From contig BQJR01000001.1 in the NCBI GenBank assembly GCA_021604805.1, positions 434,001 through 498,000 on the forward strand: a DNA stretch of 64,000 bases, written 5' to 3'. Below the pieces are notes generated by a model. That model made no database searches, had not been told where the DNA came from, and was given only the letters and a program-made list of their open reading frames with translations. The first letter of the stretch is position 1, and each line of letters begins with the position of its first letter. Of the stretch, positions 8,484 to 18,492 are shown in pieces. A program made the position numbers and the translations under genes. Origin of the DNA: Planctomycetota bacterium (lineage in GTDB: Bacteria; Planctomycetota; B15-G4).

Positions 8484-9479
8484 ATGGAGCACTTAGGGCT
8501 CTGGCTCAAGTTTGCCACCGCCTCCGCTATCGTCATCGGAGCGGGGTTGAGCTTGACCAAAAACGCCGAGCGTTTGGCAGTCGCCATGGGATGGGGACAC
8601 GCCTTCGCCGGCTTCGTGGTGCTCGGCTGGGCCACGTCGCTGCCCGAAGTCACGATCTCGGTCTCAGCCGTGACCTCGCTGGACAGCCCTGCGCTCGCCG
8701 CGGGAAACATCACGGGCAGCGTGATCTTCAACCTCGCGATCCTGGCGCTGCTCGACCTGCTGGCCGACCCCATGGCGGGGCGCGATCGCTCGGGCGCGCA
8801 AGGCCTCGCCCCCTTGGCCATCTTCAACCTCGTGTTGATGACGGGCTTGTTGGCGCTGCTGCTGTCGAGCGGCTTGCGGGAAGCGCTGTCGCCTTTGACA
8901 GCGGGGTGCTTCCTCCTGGGCGGCTACTTGGCGGCGACCGTTCACGCTTGGTGGTCGCAACGCGGCGAGTCCGAGAGCGGGGAAGCCGTGGAACGCGGAG
9001 AGGCCGGCGCGGCCGCTTGGCGCTGTCTCGTCGCGGGTGGCGTGATCCTGGGTGCTGGCATCTGGTTGAGCCACCTCGGAGACGCCGTCGCCGAGGCCTA
9101 TCAGCTCGACGAGGGGCTGATCGGCACGCTCTTCCTGGGCGGCGTCAGCTCGCTGCCCGAACTCGTCACCGGACTCGCGGCGGTGAGGCTCGGCTTGATC
9201 TCGCTCGCGGTGGGCTCGATCCTCGGTAGCAACGTGTTCAACCTCGGGATCTTGGGCGTTTGCGAACTGCTCTACGTGAACGCTGGCGCGGACCGCCCGC
9301 CGCTCATCGTGGCCGCCAGCGATCCGCGCATGGCGGCGAACCTCGGTGCGAGCTTGGCGCTCACAGTGCTGGCCCTGTGGCTCGTGCGCGCGCGCAGCAG
9401 CGGGGCGAAGCGTTCGTTCCTCGCCACGCTCTCGAGCGTGATGCTGCTGATCTACGTGAGTGTGCTCGCCTTCAGTTGA
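8484..9479 (+). CDS. Sodium/calcium exchanger family membrane protein
   Basis: The 331-residue, mostly hydrophobic protein has the two inverted alpha-repeats of the CaCA family. The first holds GWATSLPEVTISVSA followed by AAGNITGSVIFNL. The second holds GGVSSLPELVTGLAAVRLG followed by LGSNVFNLGILG. These conserved polar residues in the two halves line the cation path. The size and the short cytoplasmic loop (residues about 155-175) fit bacterial YrbG/ChaA-like exchangers. It would export Ca2+ or a related cation in exchange for Na+ or H+. The ATG at 8484 precedes the first hydrophobic helix; its ribosome site is poor. Confidence 0.9.
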   Translation: MEHLGLWLKFATASAIVIGAGLSLTKNAERLAVAMGWGHAFAGFVVLGWATSLPEVTISVSAVTSLDSPALAAGNITGSVIFNLAILALLDLLADPMAGRDRSGAQGLAPLAIFNLVLMTGLLALLLSSGLREALSPLTAGCFLLGGYLAATVHAWWSQRGESESGEAVERGEAGAAAWRCLVAGGVILGAGIWLSHLGDAVAEAYQLDEGLIGTLFLGGVSSLPELVTGLAAVRLGLISLAVGSILGSNVFNLGILGVCELLYVNAGADRPPLIVAASDPRMAANLGASLALTVLALWLVRARSSGAKRSFLATLSSVMLLIYVSVLAFS

Positions 9480-9567
9480 GCGCGGGCTGCGAGCAGGTCA
9501 TCACGCAGCGTCGTGATCCAGCGACTGCGCCCTCACCACCCCGGCTCTCAGTGAACCCGGTGCTCAG

Positions 9568-10323
9568 TCAGTCGGCTTCGGCAGCGGCCAGGGCTTCGTC
9601 GGTCCACTCGATGTTGGTGGCGCAACTCTGCACGTCGTCGATGTCTTCGAGCAGGTCGAGAAGACGCAGCAGGGTGCGCACCTGATTCGGGTCGTCGAGC
9701 GTGACCGTGGTCTTGGGCAGCGGGGCGATCTCGCTCTTCTCGGGGGCGAAGCCCGCCGCGCTGAGCGCTTCCGACACGGAACCGAAGAGCGTGTGGTCGG
9801 CGGTGATCTCGAAACCACCGTCGCCCAGCGAGCAGTCGTCGGCCTCGGCTTCCATCGCCACGAGCAGCAGCTCTTCTTCCTTCGAGGCTTCGGCGGCGAC
9901 GAAGAACATCGCCTTGCGCTCGAAGTTCCAGGCGACGCAACCGCTCTCGCCCATGTTACCGCCGTTCTTCTCGAGGATGTTGCGCACCTCGCCAACCGTG
10001 CGGTTGCGGTTGTCGGTGAGCGTGTCCACCAGGATCGCGACGCCACCCGGGCCGTAGCCCTCGTAGGTGACCTCTTCCATCACGGTGTCGCTGCCTTCGC
10101 CGGTGCCCTTGGCGATGGCGCGCTCGATGGCATCCTTCGGCATGTTGTCGCTGCGCGCGCGGTCCACGGCGTAGCGCAACGAGAGGTTCATGGCCAAGTC
10201 GCCACCGCCGACCCGCGCGGCGTTCATGATCAGGCGACCGTGCTTGCTGAAGGCCCGCGAACGCTTGGCGTCCACCGCCTTCTTGCGGTGCATGATGTTC
10301 TTGAACTTGGAATGGCCGGCCAT
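9568..10323 (-). CDS. yebC: YebC/PmpR family regulator (TACO1-like)
   Basis: The 251-residue protein has the family-typical start MAGHSKFKNIMHRKKAVDAK and the expected full length, with the conserved stretch DNMPKDAIERAIAKGTGEG and a C-terminal YebC fold. Members have been described as transcriptional regulators and, more recently, as ribosome-associated factors helping translation of difficult sequences. AAGGAG lies 9 nt before the ATG. The gene follows rpsI by 142 nt on the same strand, which fits either an operon with the ribosomal protein genes or an independent unit. Confidence 0.95.
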   Translation of the reverse strand: MAGHSKFKNIMHRKKAVDAKRSRAFSKHGRLIMNAARVGGGDLAMNLSLRYAVDRARSDNMPKDAIERAIAKGTGEGSDTVMEEVTYEGYGPGGVAILVDTLTDNRNRTVGEVRNILEKNGGNMGESGCVAWNFERKAMFFVAAEASKEEELLLVAMEAEADDCSLGDGGFEITADHTLFGSVSEALSAAGFAPEKSEIAPLPKTTVTLDDPNQVRTLLRLLDLLEDIDDVQSCATNIEWTDEALAAAEAD

Positions 10324-10465
10324 GACCGGGCGCTCCTTGCGCGCTGCGGAAGCCTGTGTTTGCGACCGACTGCGGCGACCAGAGTCGCGGGTCGCGCTCG
10401 CTGCGCGCGAGTGAACTTGCGCCGCACAGCCCGACGGACGAGCCGCCGAGCCGTGCGGGAACCAA

Positions 10466-10906
10466 TCAGCGCTTGCTGAACTGGTACTTGCGACGCGCCT
10501 TGCGCTGACCGTACTTCTTGCGCTCGACCATGCGGCCGTCGCGGGTCAGGTGGCCACCGTCGCGCAGCGCTTCTTCGCGCTCGGGCTCGGCCTTGAGCAG
10601 CGCACGGGCGATGCCGAGGCGCAGCGCGCCGGCTTGCCCCGTGGGGCCGCCACCGTTGATGTTCGCGAACACGTCGTAGCGACCCAAGCAGGCGCTGTCG
10701 GCGAGCGGACCATCAATGATCGTGCGGTGCTGCAGCACGGGGAAGTAGTCGTCGATCGGGCGGCCGTTCACCTGACACGCGCCGGTGCCGGGGCGCAGGC
10801 GCACGCGCGCCACGGAGGTCTTGCGGCGGCCGGTGCCCCACACGTAGTCGCTCCCGGGAGCGGGCTGCGTGCCAGCAGCGGTCAGCGGCGTGGTGGACTC
10901 GCTCAT
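10466..10906 (-). CDS. rpsI: 30S ribosomal protein S9
   Basis: The 146-residue protein has the S9 core: [14 protein letters not shown], then GRPIDDYFP, then [20 protein letters not shown]. It also has the basic C-terminal tail [16 protein letters not shown] that reaches the P-site tRNA. The first 20 residues are a Ser/Thr/Pro-rich extension. Its ATG overlaps the TGA of rplM by 4 nt, the conserved L13-S9 gene order. Confidence 0.98.
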   Translation of the reverse strand: MSESTTPLTAAGTQPAPGSDYVWGTGRRKTSVARVRLRPGTGACQVNGRPIDDYFPVLQHRTIIDGPLADSACLGRYDVFANINGGGPTGQAGALRLGIARALLKAEPEREEALRDGGHLTRDGRMVERKKYGQRKARRKYQFSKR

Positions 10907-11370
10907 GCGGAAGCTTCCTTGCTCTTGAAGGGCGTCATGTCGACGGACGCCGGCTGCTGTGCTTGATGACGGTGATCAGTGTTCGAGTAGACCTTGAGCT
11001 TCTTGAACATCGCTCGGCCCAACTTGGTCTTCGGCATCATGCGACGCACGGCCAACTCGATCATCCGCTCGGGATGACGCTCGCGCATCTCACCCGCGGA
11101 CATCTCCTTGAGTCCGCCGATGTAGCCGGTGTGCCAGCGATGCATGCGCTGCTCGGCTTTGTTGCGCGTGAGCACCACCTTGCTGGCGTTGGTCACGACC
11201 ACGAAGTCACCCGTGTCGACGTGCGGCGTGTACTGCGCGTGGTGCTTACCTTGAAGCACCTGCGCGATGCGCGCTGCCATGCGGCCGAGCACGACGCCAT
11301 CGGCATCGAAGTGAAGCCACTCGGCGGTGCGGTCGCCGTTACGGGCTTGGAAGGTCTTGAGGGTCGGCAT
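10903..11370 (-). CDS. rplM: 50S ribosomal protein L13
   Basis: The 155-residue protein shows L13 features: [36 protein letters not shown], and [20 protein letters not shown]. The ATG at 11370 was chosen over an in-frame start 29 codons earlier because L13 normally begins a few residues before this domain. It is the first gene of the rplM-rpsI pair and has a plausible promoter at 11458-11485. Confidence 0.97.
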   Translation of the reverse strand: MPTLKTFQARNGDRTAEWLHFDADGVVLGRMAARIAQVLQGKHHAQYTPHVDTGDFVVVTNASKVVLTRNKAEQRMHRWHTGYIGGLKEMSAGEMRERHPERMIELAVRRMMPKTKLGRAMFKKLKVYSNTDHRHQAQQPASVDMTPFKSKEASA

Positions 11371-11457
11371 GGATCGCGGATCCGACGCGGGCACGGGGTG
11401 AGAAAACAGTTGAGCCCGACGGGGAAGCATCACGCTCCGACCGTCGAGGAACCGCAC

Positions 11458-11485
11458 ATGTTATCTAAGCGGGCTGCGCGATCAA
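11458..11485 (-). promoter_or_regulatory. Probable housekeeping promoter of rplM-rpsI
   Basis: On the minus strand TTGATC (11480-11485) and TAACAT (11458-11463) are separated by 16 nt, a reasonable sigma-70 layout. Transcription would start about 80 nt before the rplM ATG. The -35 box overlaps the end of the FtsQ-like gene. Assigned by eye only. Confidence 0.5.
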
Positions 11486-12270
11486 CCGCCCGCTGGGAGC
11501 AGTGTGGGTTCGGCCCGCCAGAGCTCCACCCGGCCGACCCCCACCAGGCCCGGTTTGGCCTCGAGCGCCCGGAGCAGGTTCTCGATCTTGAGCTCGGGTT
11601 CCAGGTCGACTTCGGCGTAGGCGTTGGCGCTGCGGGGCCGGCCCCAGTCGAAGACCACGCCGCGGGCGTCTCGGAAGGCCACGCGTCCTCCTCCCCAGGA
11701 TTCCACCTCCTGGATCAGGACGCCCCAATCGCTCAGCTGATCGCGGAAAGGCAGCAGTTCAGCGGCTGCCTGGGCGCAGGCCCGGCGATCGGCCTCCTGC
11801 GCCGCACCCACCAGGCGCAGCGGTTCAGGCTCGATCTCGACCTGGCCACTGCCCAGGATCTGCCCGTTGTCGGCGGCCAGATAGCCGTCGTCCAACTTCA
11901 GGACCGGGCGACGCAAACTCAGCCGCACCCGGGCTCGCCCCGGAAACACGGGCTCGAGCGAGCTCACCTCTCGAACCCAAGCCTCCTCGGCCAGCAGCGG
12001 CGCCCAGGCGCGCAGCTCATCGGAATCCACCAAGCTGAGCGGCTCTCCGAGGCGCTCAGAGAGGTGCGCGGCGAGCGAGTGAGCCAGCTCTTCCGGCAGC
12101 CAGCTGGGCCGAGCGCTCACGCGTGCCTGCGCTGGGTCGACCTGGAAGCGAGGGCTCTGGAGCGCCTCCTTGTGGGCCCGCACTGCGAGCACGATCACGC
12201 CCACGAACACGAGCGCGCCGAGCACGAGTGGGCCGCGGGAGGGAGCGGGTTCTGGAGTCTTCGGAGCCAT
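11482..12270 (-). CDS. FtsQ/DivIB-like membrane protein
   Basis: The 262-residue protein has a short cytoplasmic tail, one transmembrane segment at about residues 14-31 (LVLGALVFVGVIVLAV) and a periplasmic part. The periplasmic part begins with a POTRA-like region and continues with WVREVSSLEPVFPGRARVRL, RRPVLKLDDGYLAADNGQIL, close in pattern to FtsQ. FtsQ links early and late cell-division proteins and controls septal peptidoglycan synthesis. It stands alone between rplM and a helicase rather than in a division/cell-wall cluster. Sequence conservation in this family is weak, so the assignment rests on architecture and the FPG..V.V..RRPV pattern. Confidence 0.65.
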   Translation of the reverse strand: MAPKTPEPAPSRGPLVLGALVFVGVIVLAVRAHKEALQSPRFQVDPAQARVSARPSWLPEELAHSLAAHLSERLGEPLSLVDSDELRAWAPLLAEEAWVREVSSLEPVFPGRARVRLSLRRPVLKLDDGYLAADNGQILGSGQVEIEPEPLRLVGAAQEADRRACAQAAAELLPFRDQLSDWGVLIQEVESWGGGRVAFRDARGVVFDWGRPRSANAYAEVDLEPELKIENLLRALEAKPGLVGVGRVELWRAEPTLLPAGG

Positions 12271-12348
12271 GCCTTCAAAAATAAGCGCAGGAGGCGCGGG
12301 ACCGAGTCGCTATTTTCGGGCGCATCACCTCGACGCTGGGAACGCACC

Positions 12349-14553
12349 GTGGCCAAAGCCAGAAAGCCGTCTTCCCCAGCCTCGCGTCGGCGCCCAGCGG
12401 GCGGCACGCCCGGCGAGCCCCCCGCCGCCTCCACGAAATCGAGTGCTCGCGGATCTGGGTCCGGCAAGCGCGGCGCGCCGAAGGGCGGCTCTGCTGCGGC
12501 CAAGGGCAAGCGCGCGAAGCCGGGCAAGGGCAACACGTCCAAAGCTGAGCCCAGCTTGCCGCGCGAAGAGTTCCGCGGCCTGATGCTCAACGACTTCCAG
12601 ATGGCGGCGCTCGGTCCGCTGCGTGAAGGGCGACCGGTGTTGCTCGCCGCCCCCACCGGCGCGGGCAAGACGCTGGTGGCCGAACTGGCCATCGACATGA
12701 GCCTGAAGGCGGGCAAGCGCGCGATCTACACCGCGCCGATCAAGGCGCTCAGCAACCAGAAGTTCCGCGACTTCCGCGCCATCGACACCGAGATGGTCGG
12801 CTTGATGACGGGCGACGTCACGATCAACCCGTCGGCCCCGGTGCTGATCATGACCACGGAGATCTTGCGCAACACGATCTTCGAGAACCCGGCGAGCTTG
12901 AGCGACGTCGACACGGTGGTCTTCGACGAGATCCATTACATGGACGACCCCGACCGCGGCACGGTCTGGGAAGAGTCGATCATCTTCGCGCCAGCGCACA
13001 TCCGCTTCGTGTGCTTGTCGGCCACGGTCAGCAACCTGAACCAGTACGGCGAGTGGATCAGTCAGGTGCGCGGGTCCGAGGTGGCGGTGATCCGTCACAC
13101 CGAACGCCCGGTGCCACTGGCGCACTACCTCTGGTTGCCCGGTCACGGCATCACCAAGATCGACGGCCGCGTGCGCTTTCCCAAGGGCTTCGAGCAGTCG
13201 CTGGCCGACGGTCGCCGGCGCGGCGGGCGCGGGCGTCGCCCCTCGCCGCCGCGCGGACCGAAGCACGATCCCAACACGATCATCGACACGCTCAAGCGTC
13301 AGAACGATCTGCCGATCTTGTACTTCTGCTTCTCGCGCAAGGATTGCGAACGGCGCGCGAACGCGGCCTCGCTCAAGCGCGACCTGCTGAACGACGCCGA
13401 CCGCGACAAGATGGACGCGCTCTTCCGCGAGGTCTGCGACATCTTCGAGATGGAGCCGGACGCCGACCTCAAGGAACTGCACGGCCTGATCCGCAAAGGC
13501 ATCGCCTACCACCACGCGGGCATGTTGCCGCTGCACAAGGAACTCGTCGAGCGCTTGTTCACGTCGGGCCTGCTGCGCCTGCTCTTCGCCACCGAGACGT
13601 TCTCGCTCGGCATCAACATGCCCGCGCGCGCCGTCGTCTTCGCGAGCTTGCGCAAGTTCGACGGCACCGGCTTCTCGACCATGAAGGTGCGCGAGTACCA
13701 GCAGATGGCCGGACGCGCCGGTCGCCAGGGCATCGACGAACACGGCCTCGTGATCTCCATCGTGGACGACCATCGCGTGCAACCGCGTGACATCGAACGC
13801 CTCGTGTCGAACGACGTGGAGCCGATCACGTCGCGCTTCAACCTCTCGTACTCCACGCTGATCAACCTGCACGGCTCGCTGGGCGACAAGTTGCACGAGG
13901 CTTGGGAGCGCTCGTTCAACAACTTCCAGTGGTCGTCGATGAGCCGCAAGAAGCGCGAGAAGAACGAAGCCAAGCAGCGCCTCGCGATCCAGCAGCGCAT
14001 GGACCTGTTGCGCGAGTTCGGCTACATCGACGACACCGGCGTCACCGACAAGGGGCGCCTGGCGGCCACGATCAACGGCTACGAGTTGCAGGTCGTGGAG
14101 CTCGTCGATTCAGGCCTGCTCGAGTGGCTCGACGAGACACAGATCGCCATCGTGTTCGCCGCGATCACCTTCGAGGCGCGCAAGAACGACCTGTTCCGCA
14201 ACCTGCCCAAGAAGGTGATGGGCGATCACCGGCGCGACGTCGAGCGTTGCGTCGACAAACTGATCGCCGCCGAGAAGCGGCACGGCATCCCCGCCAACGT
14301 GCGCGCCCCCAACTTCAAGGTGGGCGTGATCGTGCACGGTTGGTGCCTGGGCAAGGACTTCAAAGGCATGCGCGACGACGCCACCGCGCCACCCGGCGAC
14401 ATGGTGCGGGTGATGCGCCTCACGGTGCAGCTGCTGCGCCAGTTGCGCAACGGCCTGCCGCGCGACGCACCGCTGGTCAAGACGCTCGACCGCGCACGCG
14501 ACCTGCTCAACCGCAGCGAAGTCGACGCCGCGCGTCAACTCACCCTCGGCTGA
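12349..14553 (+). CDS. Ski2-like DEAD/DEAH-box RNA helicase
   Basis: The 734-residue protein starts with a basic Lys/Ala/Gly-rich tail of about 65 residues, then a full superfamily 2 core. The core contains AAPTGAGKT (motif I, about residue 100), TAPIKALSNQKFRDF (Ia), DEIH in FDEIHYMDDPDRG (II, about 193), LSATVSN (III), TETFSLGINMPAR (V) and QMAGRAGRQG (VI, about 455). The C-terminal region resembles the DSHCT extension of Mtr4/Ski2 proteins. It would unwind RNA in decay or ribosome-related work. The GTG at 12349 is the first start that does not run into the divergent FtsQ-like gene; the frame stays open much further upstream, antisense to other genes, and that part was rejected. Confidence 0.92.
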   Translation: MAKARKPSSPASRRRPAGGTPGEPPAASTKSSARGSGSGKRGAPKGGSAAAKGKRAKPGKGNTSKAEPSLPREEFRGLMLNDFQMAALGPLREGRPVLLAAPTGAGKTLVAELAIDMSLKAGKRAIYTAPIKALSNQKFRDFRAIDTEMVGLMTGDVTINPSAPVLIMTTEILRNTIFENPASLSDVDTVVFDEIHYMDDPDRGTVWEESIIFAPAHIRFVCLSATVSNLNQYGEWISQVRGSEVAVIRHTERPVPLAHYLWLPGHGITKIDGRVRFPKGFEQSLADGRRRGGRGRRPSPPRGPKHDPNTIIDTLKRQNDLPILYFCFSRKDCERRANAASLKRDLLNDADRDKMDALFREVCDIFEMEPDADLKELHGLIRKGIAYHHAGMLPLHKELVERLFTSGLLRLLFATETFSLGINMPARAVVFASLRKFDGTGFSTMKVREYQQMAGRAGRQGIDEHGLVISIVDDHRVQPRDIERLVSNDVEPITSRFNLSYSTLINLHGSLGDKLHEAWERSFNNFQWSSMSRKKREKNEAKQRLAIQQRMDLLREFGYIDDTGVTDKGRLAATINGYELQVVELVDSGLLEWLDETQIAIVFAAITFEARKNDLFRNLPKKVMGDHRRDVERCVDKLIAAEKRHGIPANVRAPNFKVGVIVHGWCLGKDFKGMRDDATAPPGDMVRVMRLTVQLLRQLRNGLPRDAPLVKTLDRARDLLNRSEVDAARQLTLG

Positions 14554-14572
14554 CGTGCAGGTGTCCGCGCGC

Positions 14573-16927
14573 ATGCACGCTCTCGCGATCCTGACCGCCG
14601 CGACGCTCTGCTTGGGCGCGTGCGGAGCCGACACCACGCCGCCCGCGAAGCCAGCGCGTTTCGCGCCCGAACTCGTGCACGATCTCGTGGCCTTGCTTCC
14701 CGAAGCCGAAGCGCTGGGCAGCAGCATCTACCGCGTGCAACGACAGGCCATGCAACCAGAAGCAGACCCACGTTCGCTGCCGCCCGCGCTGCGCTTACGT
14801 GTCGACGCAGAGCTGCGCTTCCTCGACTTGCGCACTGAACGCGCGCCGCGGTTGAGCTTCCGACCAGGGCTGCTCACCGCGCAGGACGCCGCACCGAAGG
14901 GCGCCGTGCGACTGCGAGTTCACGGCACGCGCCGGGCCGCAGCCGCCGACGCAGTCAGTGAACACCTCTTGTTCGACGACGTCGTCGACCCGGCGGACTT
15001 CGACGCGCAGCAACTCGGCGAGCCGCTCGAGCTCGCGCTTCCCGGCGAAGGCGTGGCCTTCTGGACGCTGCACTTCTCCAGCCCGAGCGACGGCTCGCGA
15101 GACCCCGGCGGCACCTGGCTGGGCCTCTTCGGCCCGCGCCTGGAATCCACCTGGAACGGAGAGAGCCACGCGCGCCCGGTGCGACTCGAAACGCTACACC
15201 TCGACCTGCTCGATGCGCTGCAGAGCGCCAGCTCGCTCCGTGAAGCCCAGCCCGACGACATCGCGCGCACCACGCTCGACGCGGCCGAAGGTGTCGCCGG
15301 CGTGGGCGGGCGTCGGGCGTGCTTGCGACTGCCGGCCCCCGCGCGCGTGGCCTGGGAGATCGAGTTGCCCGCCGAGAGCGAGCTCGTGTTCGACTTCGGG
15401 CTCGACACGCAGACCGGCTGGCAGCTCCCCGGTGACGGCACGACCTTCGCCGTGGAGGTCAACGGCGAACGCGTGTGGTCCACGTTCTTGAATGCGCACA
15501 ACCTGCGTCGCGACCGCGGCTGGAAACCCGCGCGCATCGCACTGGACGCGTGGGCCGGGGAGCGCGTCGAGCTGGCCTTGCTCAGTGAATCCGGCGACGA
15601 CGCCGCCAACGACATCGCCGCCTTCGCCGACGCCCGCGTGATCAGCGCCGAGCAGGTGCCGCGCCTCGCCCTCGACGCAGCTCCCAGCGTGGTGCTCGTG
15701 TGCGTGGACACCCTGCGCGCGGACCACGTCACGCCGGAGTTGTTGCCGCGCACGTCAGCCTTCGCCGACGAAGGCCTGCGCTACACCGGCGCGCGCAGCA
15801 GCTCGTCGTGGACCTGGCCGGCCACGGCCTCGCTGCTCACCGGCTTGCCGCCCACCACGCACCGCGTCGTGGGCGCGCACAGCAGTCACCTGGCGGACGG
15901 CATGCTCACTCTTGCCGAGCGCTTCGCCGAGGCCGGCTACAGCACTGGCGCTTTCGTGGGCAACCCGATCGTGGGCACGGCCGACAACTTCGACCAAGGC
16001 TTCGAAGCCTACGTCCACCTCCCCAACGCCCGCGGCGCACTGCTCAACGAGAGCGTGCGCAACTGGCTCAGGAACACGCAGGGCAGCGCGCGCTTCCTCT
16101 ACCTTCACTACTACGACCCGCACGCGCCCTACCTCCCGCTCGGCGACTTCGCCGCGGTGGAGGCCGCCGCTGCCGACAAGCAACTGCTCGCCGATCTCTG
16201 GGAACGATCCCAAGCCGGCGACGTCGACATGGCACTCGCCGAAACCTGGGCCTCCAACCAAGCCGCGCGTTACGCCAGTGAGATGGTCGACGTGGACACG
16301 AACGTGAGCGCGCTGCTCGCGATGCTCGAGGCCGAGCTGGGCGACGACTGGGTGCTCGCACTCACCTCTGATCACGGCGAAGAGTTCCTCGACCACGGAC
16401 AGGTGTCGCACGGCCCGCAGCTCTTCGACGAGACCCTCGCCGCGCCGCTGTTGCTCGTGGGCCGCGGCGCGCTGCGCCAGCCCCCCGCCGTGATCCACGA
16501 CGTGCTCGAGACGCGCGCCCTCCCGAACACGCTGCTCGAGCTCGCCGGCCTGCCGCTGCTCCCCGGCGACCAGCGCCGTCTCCCCCTGCGCCCGAAGGCG
16601 CAACGCCCCGAACCGGCCTTCGCGCAAACCCTGCACGGCATCGAGCCGGGCGTGCAAGAGCGCGTGGAGAAGCGCGCGGTGCTGCACGCCGGCGCGAAAC
16701 TGATCCACACGCCGAGCACCGAGCGCGTGGAGCTCTACGACCTGCTGGCCGACCCGGGTGAGCTGCACGATCTCGCCGCCGAACATCCCGAGCGTGTGGC
16801 ACTGCTGCGCCGCTTCCTCGACGACTGGCTGGAGCGCACCACGGTCACTCGCGGCGCCCGTGACCTCAGCGACGCCGCCGCCGTGGAGCGCCTGCGTGAA
16901 CTCGGTTACCTCGGTGAGGACGACTGA
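14573..16927 (+). CDS. Sulfatase / alkaline-phosphatase superfamily lipoprotein
   Basis: The 784-residue protein has a lipoprotein signal, MHALAILTAATLCLGAC, so it is probably anchored outside the cytoplasmic membrane. Residues about 370-784 form an alkaline-phosphatase-superfamily domain: VCVDTLRADHV (metal ligand Asp), YYDPHAPYLP, and LTSDHGEEFLDHG with Asp600-His601. The nucleophile loop reads WTWPATASLLTG, placing Thr414 where sulfatases have a Cys or Ser that becomes formylglycine. A phosphoesterase or transferase is therefore more likely than a classical sulfatase. The N-terminal 360 residues are of unknown fold. Two in-frame GTGs at 14555 and 14561 are alternative starts. It follows the helicase gene by 19 nt. 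Confidence 0.85.
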   Translation: MHALAILTAATLCLGACGADTTPPAKPARFAPELVHDLVALLPEAEALGSSIYRVQRQAMQPEADPRSLPPALRLRVDAELRFLDLRTERAPRLSFRPGLLTAQDAAPKGAVRLRVHGTRRAAAADAVSEHLLFDDVVDPADFDAQQLGEPLELALPGEGVAFWTLHFSSPSDGSRDPGGTWLGLFGPRLESTWNGESHARPVRLETLHLDLLDALQSASSLREAQPDDIARTTLDAAEGVAGVGGRRACLRLPAPARVAWEIELPAESELVFDFGLDTQTGWQLPGDGTTFAVEVNGERVWSTFLNAHNLRRDRGWKPARIALDAWAGERVELALLSESGDDAANDIAAFADARVISAEQVPRLALDAAPSVVLVCVDTLRADHVTPELLPRTSAFADEGLRYTGARSSSSWTWPATASLLTGLPPTTHRVVGAHSSHLADGMLTLAERFAEAGYSTGAFVGNPIVGTADNFDQGFEAYVHLPNARGALLNESVRNWLRNTQGSARFLYLHYYDPHAPYLPLGDFAAVEAAAADKQLLADLWERSQAGDVDMALAETWASNQAARYASEMVDVDTNVSALLAMLEAELGDDWVLALTSDHGEEFLDHGQVSHGPQLFDETLAAPLLLVGRGALRQPPAVIHDVLETRALPNTLLELAGLPLLPGDQRRLPLRPKAQRPEPAFAQTLHGIEPGVQERVEKRAVLHAGAKLIHTPSTERVELYDLLADPGELHDLAAEHPERVALLRRFLDDWLERTTVTRGARDLSDAAAVERLRELGYLGEDD

Positions 16928-17061
16928 GCGTCGTCCGCCACGCAGCCCTCGCGTGATCGCCTCGCAAGGCTGCGCGCATGGCCGGGATCATGCTGGCACC
17001 CCGGCGGTCACCGCCAGCTGCGCGTGGACGCGCCGCCCGCGCGCGTGGGACACTGGCGCGC

Positions 17062-18471
17062 ATGAGCACTGACACCACGCGCGCCACGCGCACCGAAACC
17101 GATTCCATCGGCCCGATCGAGGTCGCCGCCGATCGCTACTGGGGCGCGCAGACCCAACGCTCGCTGCAGAACTTCGAAGTCGGCGCCGACATCTTCCCGC
17201 GTCCGATGATTCGCGCGCTCGGGCTGCTCAAGCAAGCCGCCGCGCAGGTGAACGGTGAGCTCGGTCTGCTCGACGCCGACAAGACCCAGCTGATCGCCGA
17301 CGCCGCGCAAGAGGTCATCGACGGTGATCTCGACGCGCACTTCCCGTTGGTCGTGTTCCAGACCGGCTCGGGAACGCAGACGAACATGAACAGCAACGAG
17401 GTCATCGCGAACCGTGCCATCGAACTGGCCGGCGGACGCCTCGGTAGCAAGGACCCCGTCCACCCGAACGACGACGTGAACAAGAGTCAGTCGAGCAACG
17501 ACACCTTCCCCACGGCGATGTCGATCGCGGCTGCGGAGCAGACTGAGAACAACCTGTTGCCCGCGATCCGCGAGCTGCGCGATCTGCTGCACGCCAAGGC
17601 CGAGTCCTTCGCAAAGGTGGTCAAGATCGGCCGCACTCACCTGATGGATGCCACGCCGCTCACGCTGGGCCAGGAGATCTCGGGTTGGGTGAGTCAGCTC
17701 GATCACGCCACGCAACACATCACGAACGCGTTGCCGCACGTGCGCGAGTTGGCCATCGGCGGCACGGCTGTGGGCACCGGGCTCAACACGCATCCCGAGT
17801 ACGCCGAGCGCGTCGCAAAGAAGCTCGCTGACACGACGGGTCTCGCCTTCACGAGCGCGCCCAACAAGTTCGAAGCGCTCGCCGCGCACGACGGGCAAGT
17901 GGCGCTCTCGGCCGCGCTGCGCGGGCTCGCCATGGCGCTCATGAAGATCGCCAACGACGTGCGCTGGCTCGCGAGCGGGCCGCGCTGTGGCATCGGCGAG
18001 ATCGCCATCCCGGCCAACGAACCGGGCTCGTCGATCATGCCGGGCAAGGTGAACCCCACGCAGAGCGAGTCGCTCACGATGGTGGCCGTGGAGGTCTTCG
18101 GCAACGACGCCGCCGTGGCCTTTGCCGGCAGCCAAGGCAACTTCGAACTCAACGTGTACAAGCCGGTGATGATCCACAACGTGTTGCGCAGTCTGCGCTT
18201 GCTCGCCGACGGTTGCCGCAGCTTCGCGAAGAACTGCGCCGCCGGCATCGAGCCGCGCGAGGCCGAGATCAAGCAACACCTCGACAATTCACTCATGCTC
18301 GTCACCGCGCTCAACACGCACATCGGCTACGACAAGGCCGCCAAGATCGCCAAGACCGCGTGGACGAACGGCAGCACGCTCAAGGCCGCCGCGCTCGAAC
18401 TCGGTTACCTCAGCGAAGACGACTTCGATCGCTGGGTCGACCCCGCGTTGATGCTGGGACCGAAGGGCTAG
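17062..18471 (+). CDS. fumC: Fumarate hydratase, class II
   Basis: The 469-residue protein is a typical length for FumC, which interconverts fumarate and malate in the TCA cycle. It has [15 protein letters not shown] near the start, [52 protein letters not shown] and the superfamily signature [11 protein letters not shown] at residues 322-332. The ATG at 17062 was preferred over one 28 codons upstream because the family starts here. The cytoplasmic enzyme is a homotetramer in known cases. Confidence 0.97.
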   Translation: MSTDTTRATRTETDSIGPIEVAADRYWGAQTQRSLQNFEVGADIFPRPMIRALGLLKQAAAQVNGELGLLDADKTQLIADAAQEVIDGDLDAHFPLVVFQTGSGTQTNMNSNEVIANRAIELAGGRLGSKDPVHPNDDVNKSQSSNDTFPTAMSIAAAEQTENNLLPAIRELRDLLHAKAESFAKVVKIGRTHLMDATPLTLGQEISGWVSQLDHATQHITNALPHVRELAIGGTAVGTGLNTHPEYAERVAKKLADTTGLAFTSAPNKFEALAAHDGQVALSAALRGLAMALMKIANDVRWLASGPRCGIGEIAIPANEPGSSIMPGKVNPTQSESLTMVAVEVFGNDAAVAFAGSQGNFELNVYKPVMIHNVLRSLRLLADGCRSFAKNCAAGIEPREAEIKQHLDNSLMLVTALNTHIGYDKAAKIAKTAWTNGSTLKAAALELGYLSEDDFDRWVDPALMLGPKG

Positions 18472-18492
18472 GCGCGCTCACGCCCCCCGCAC

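Noticed and set aside
10963..12348. Extended N-terminus of the helicase reaching back over rplM and the FtsQ-like gene
   Set aside because: It would be antisense to two clear genes and has no helicase motif.
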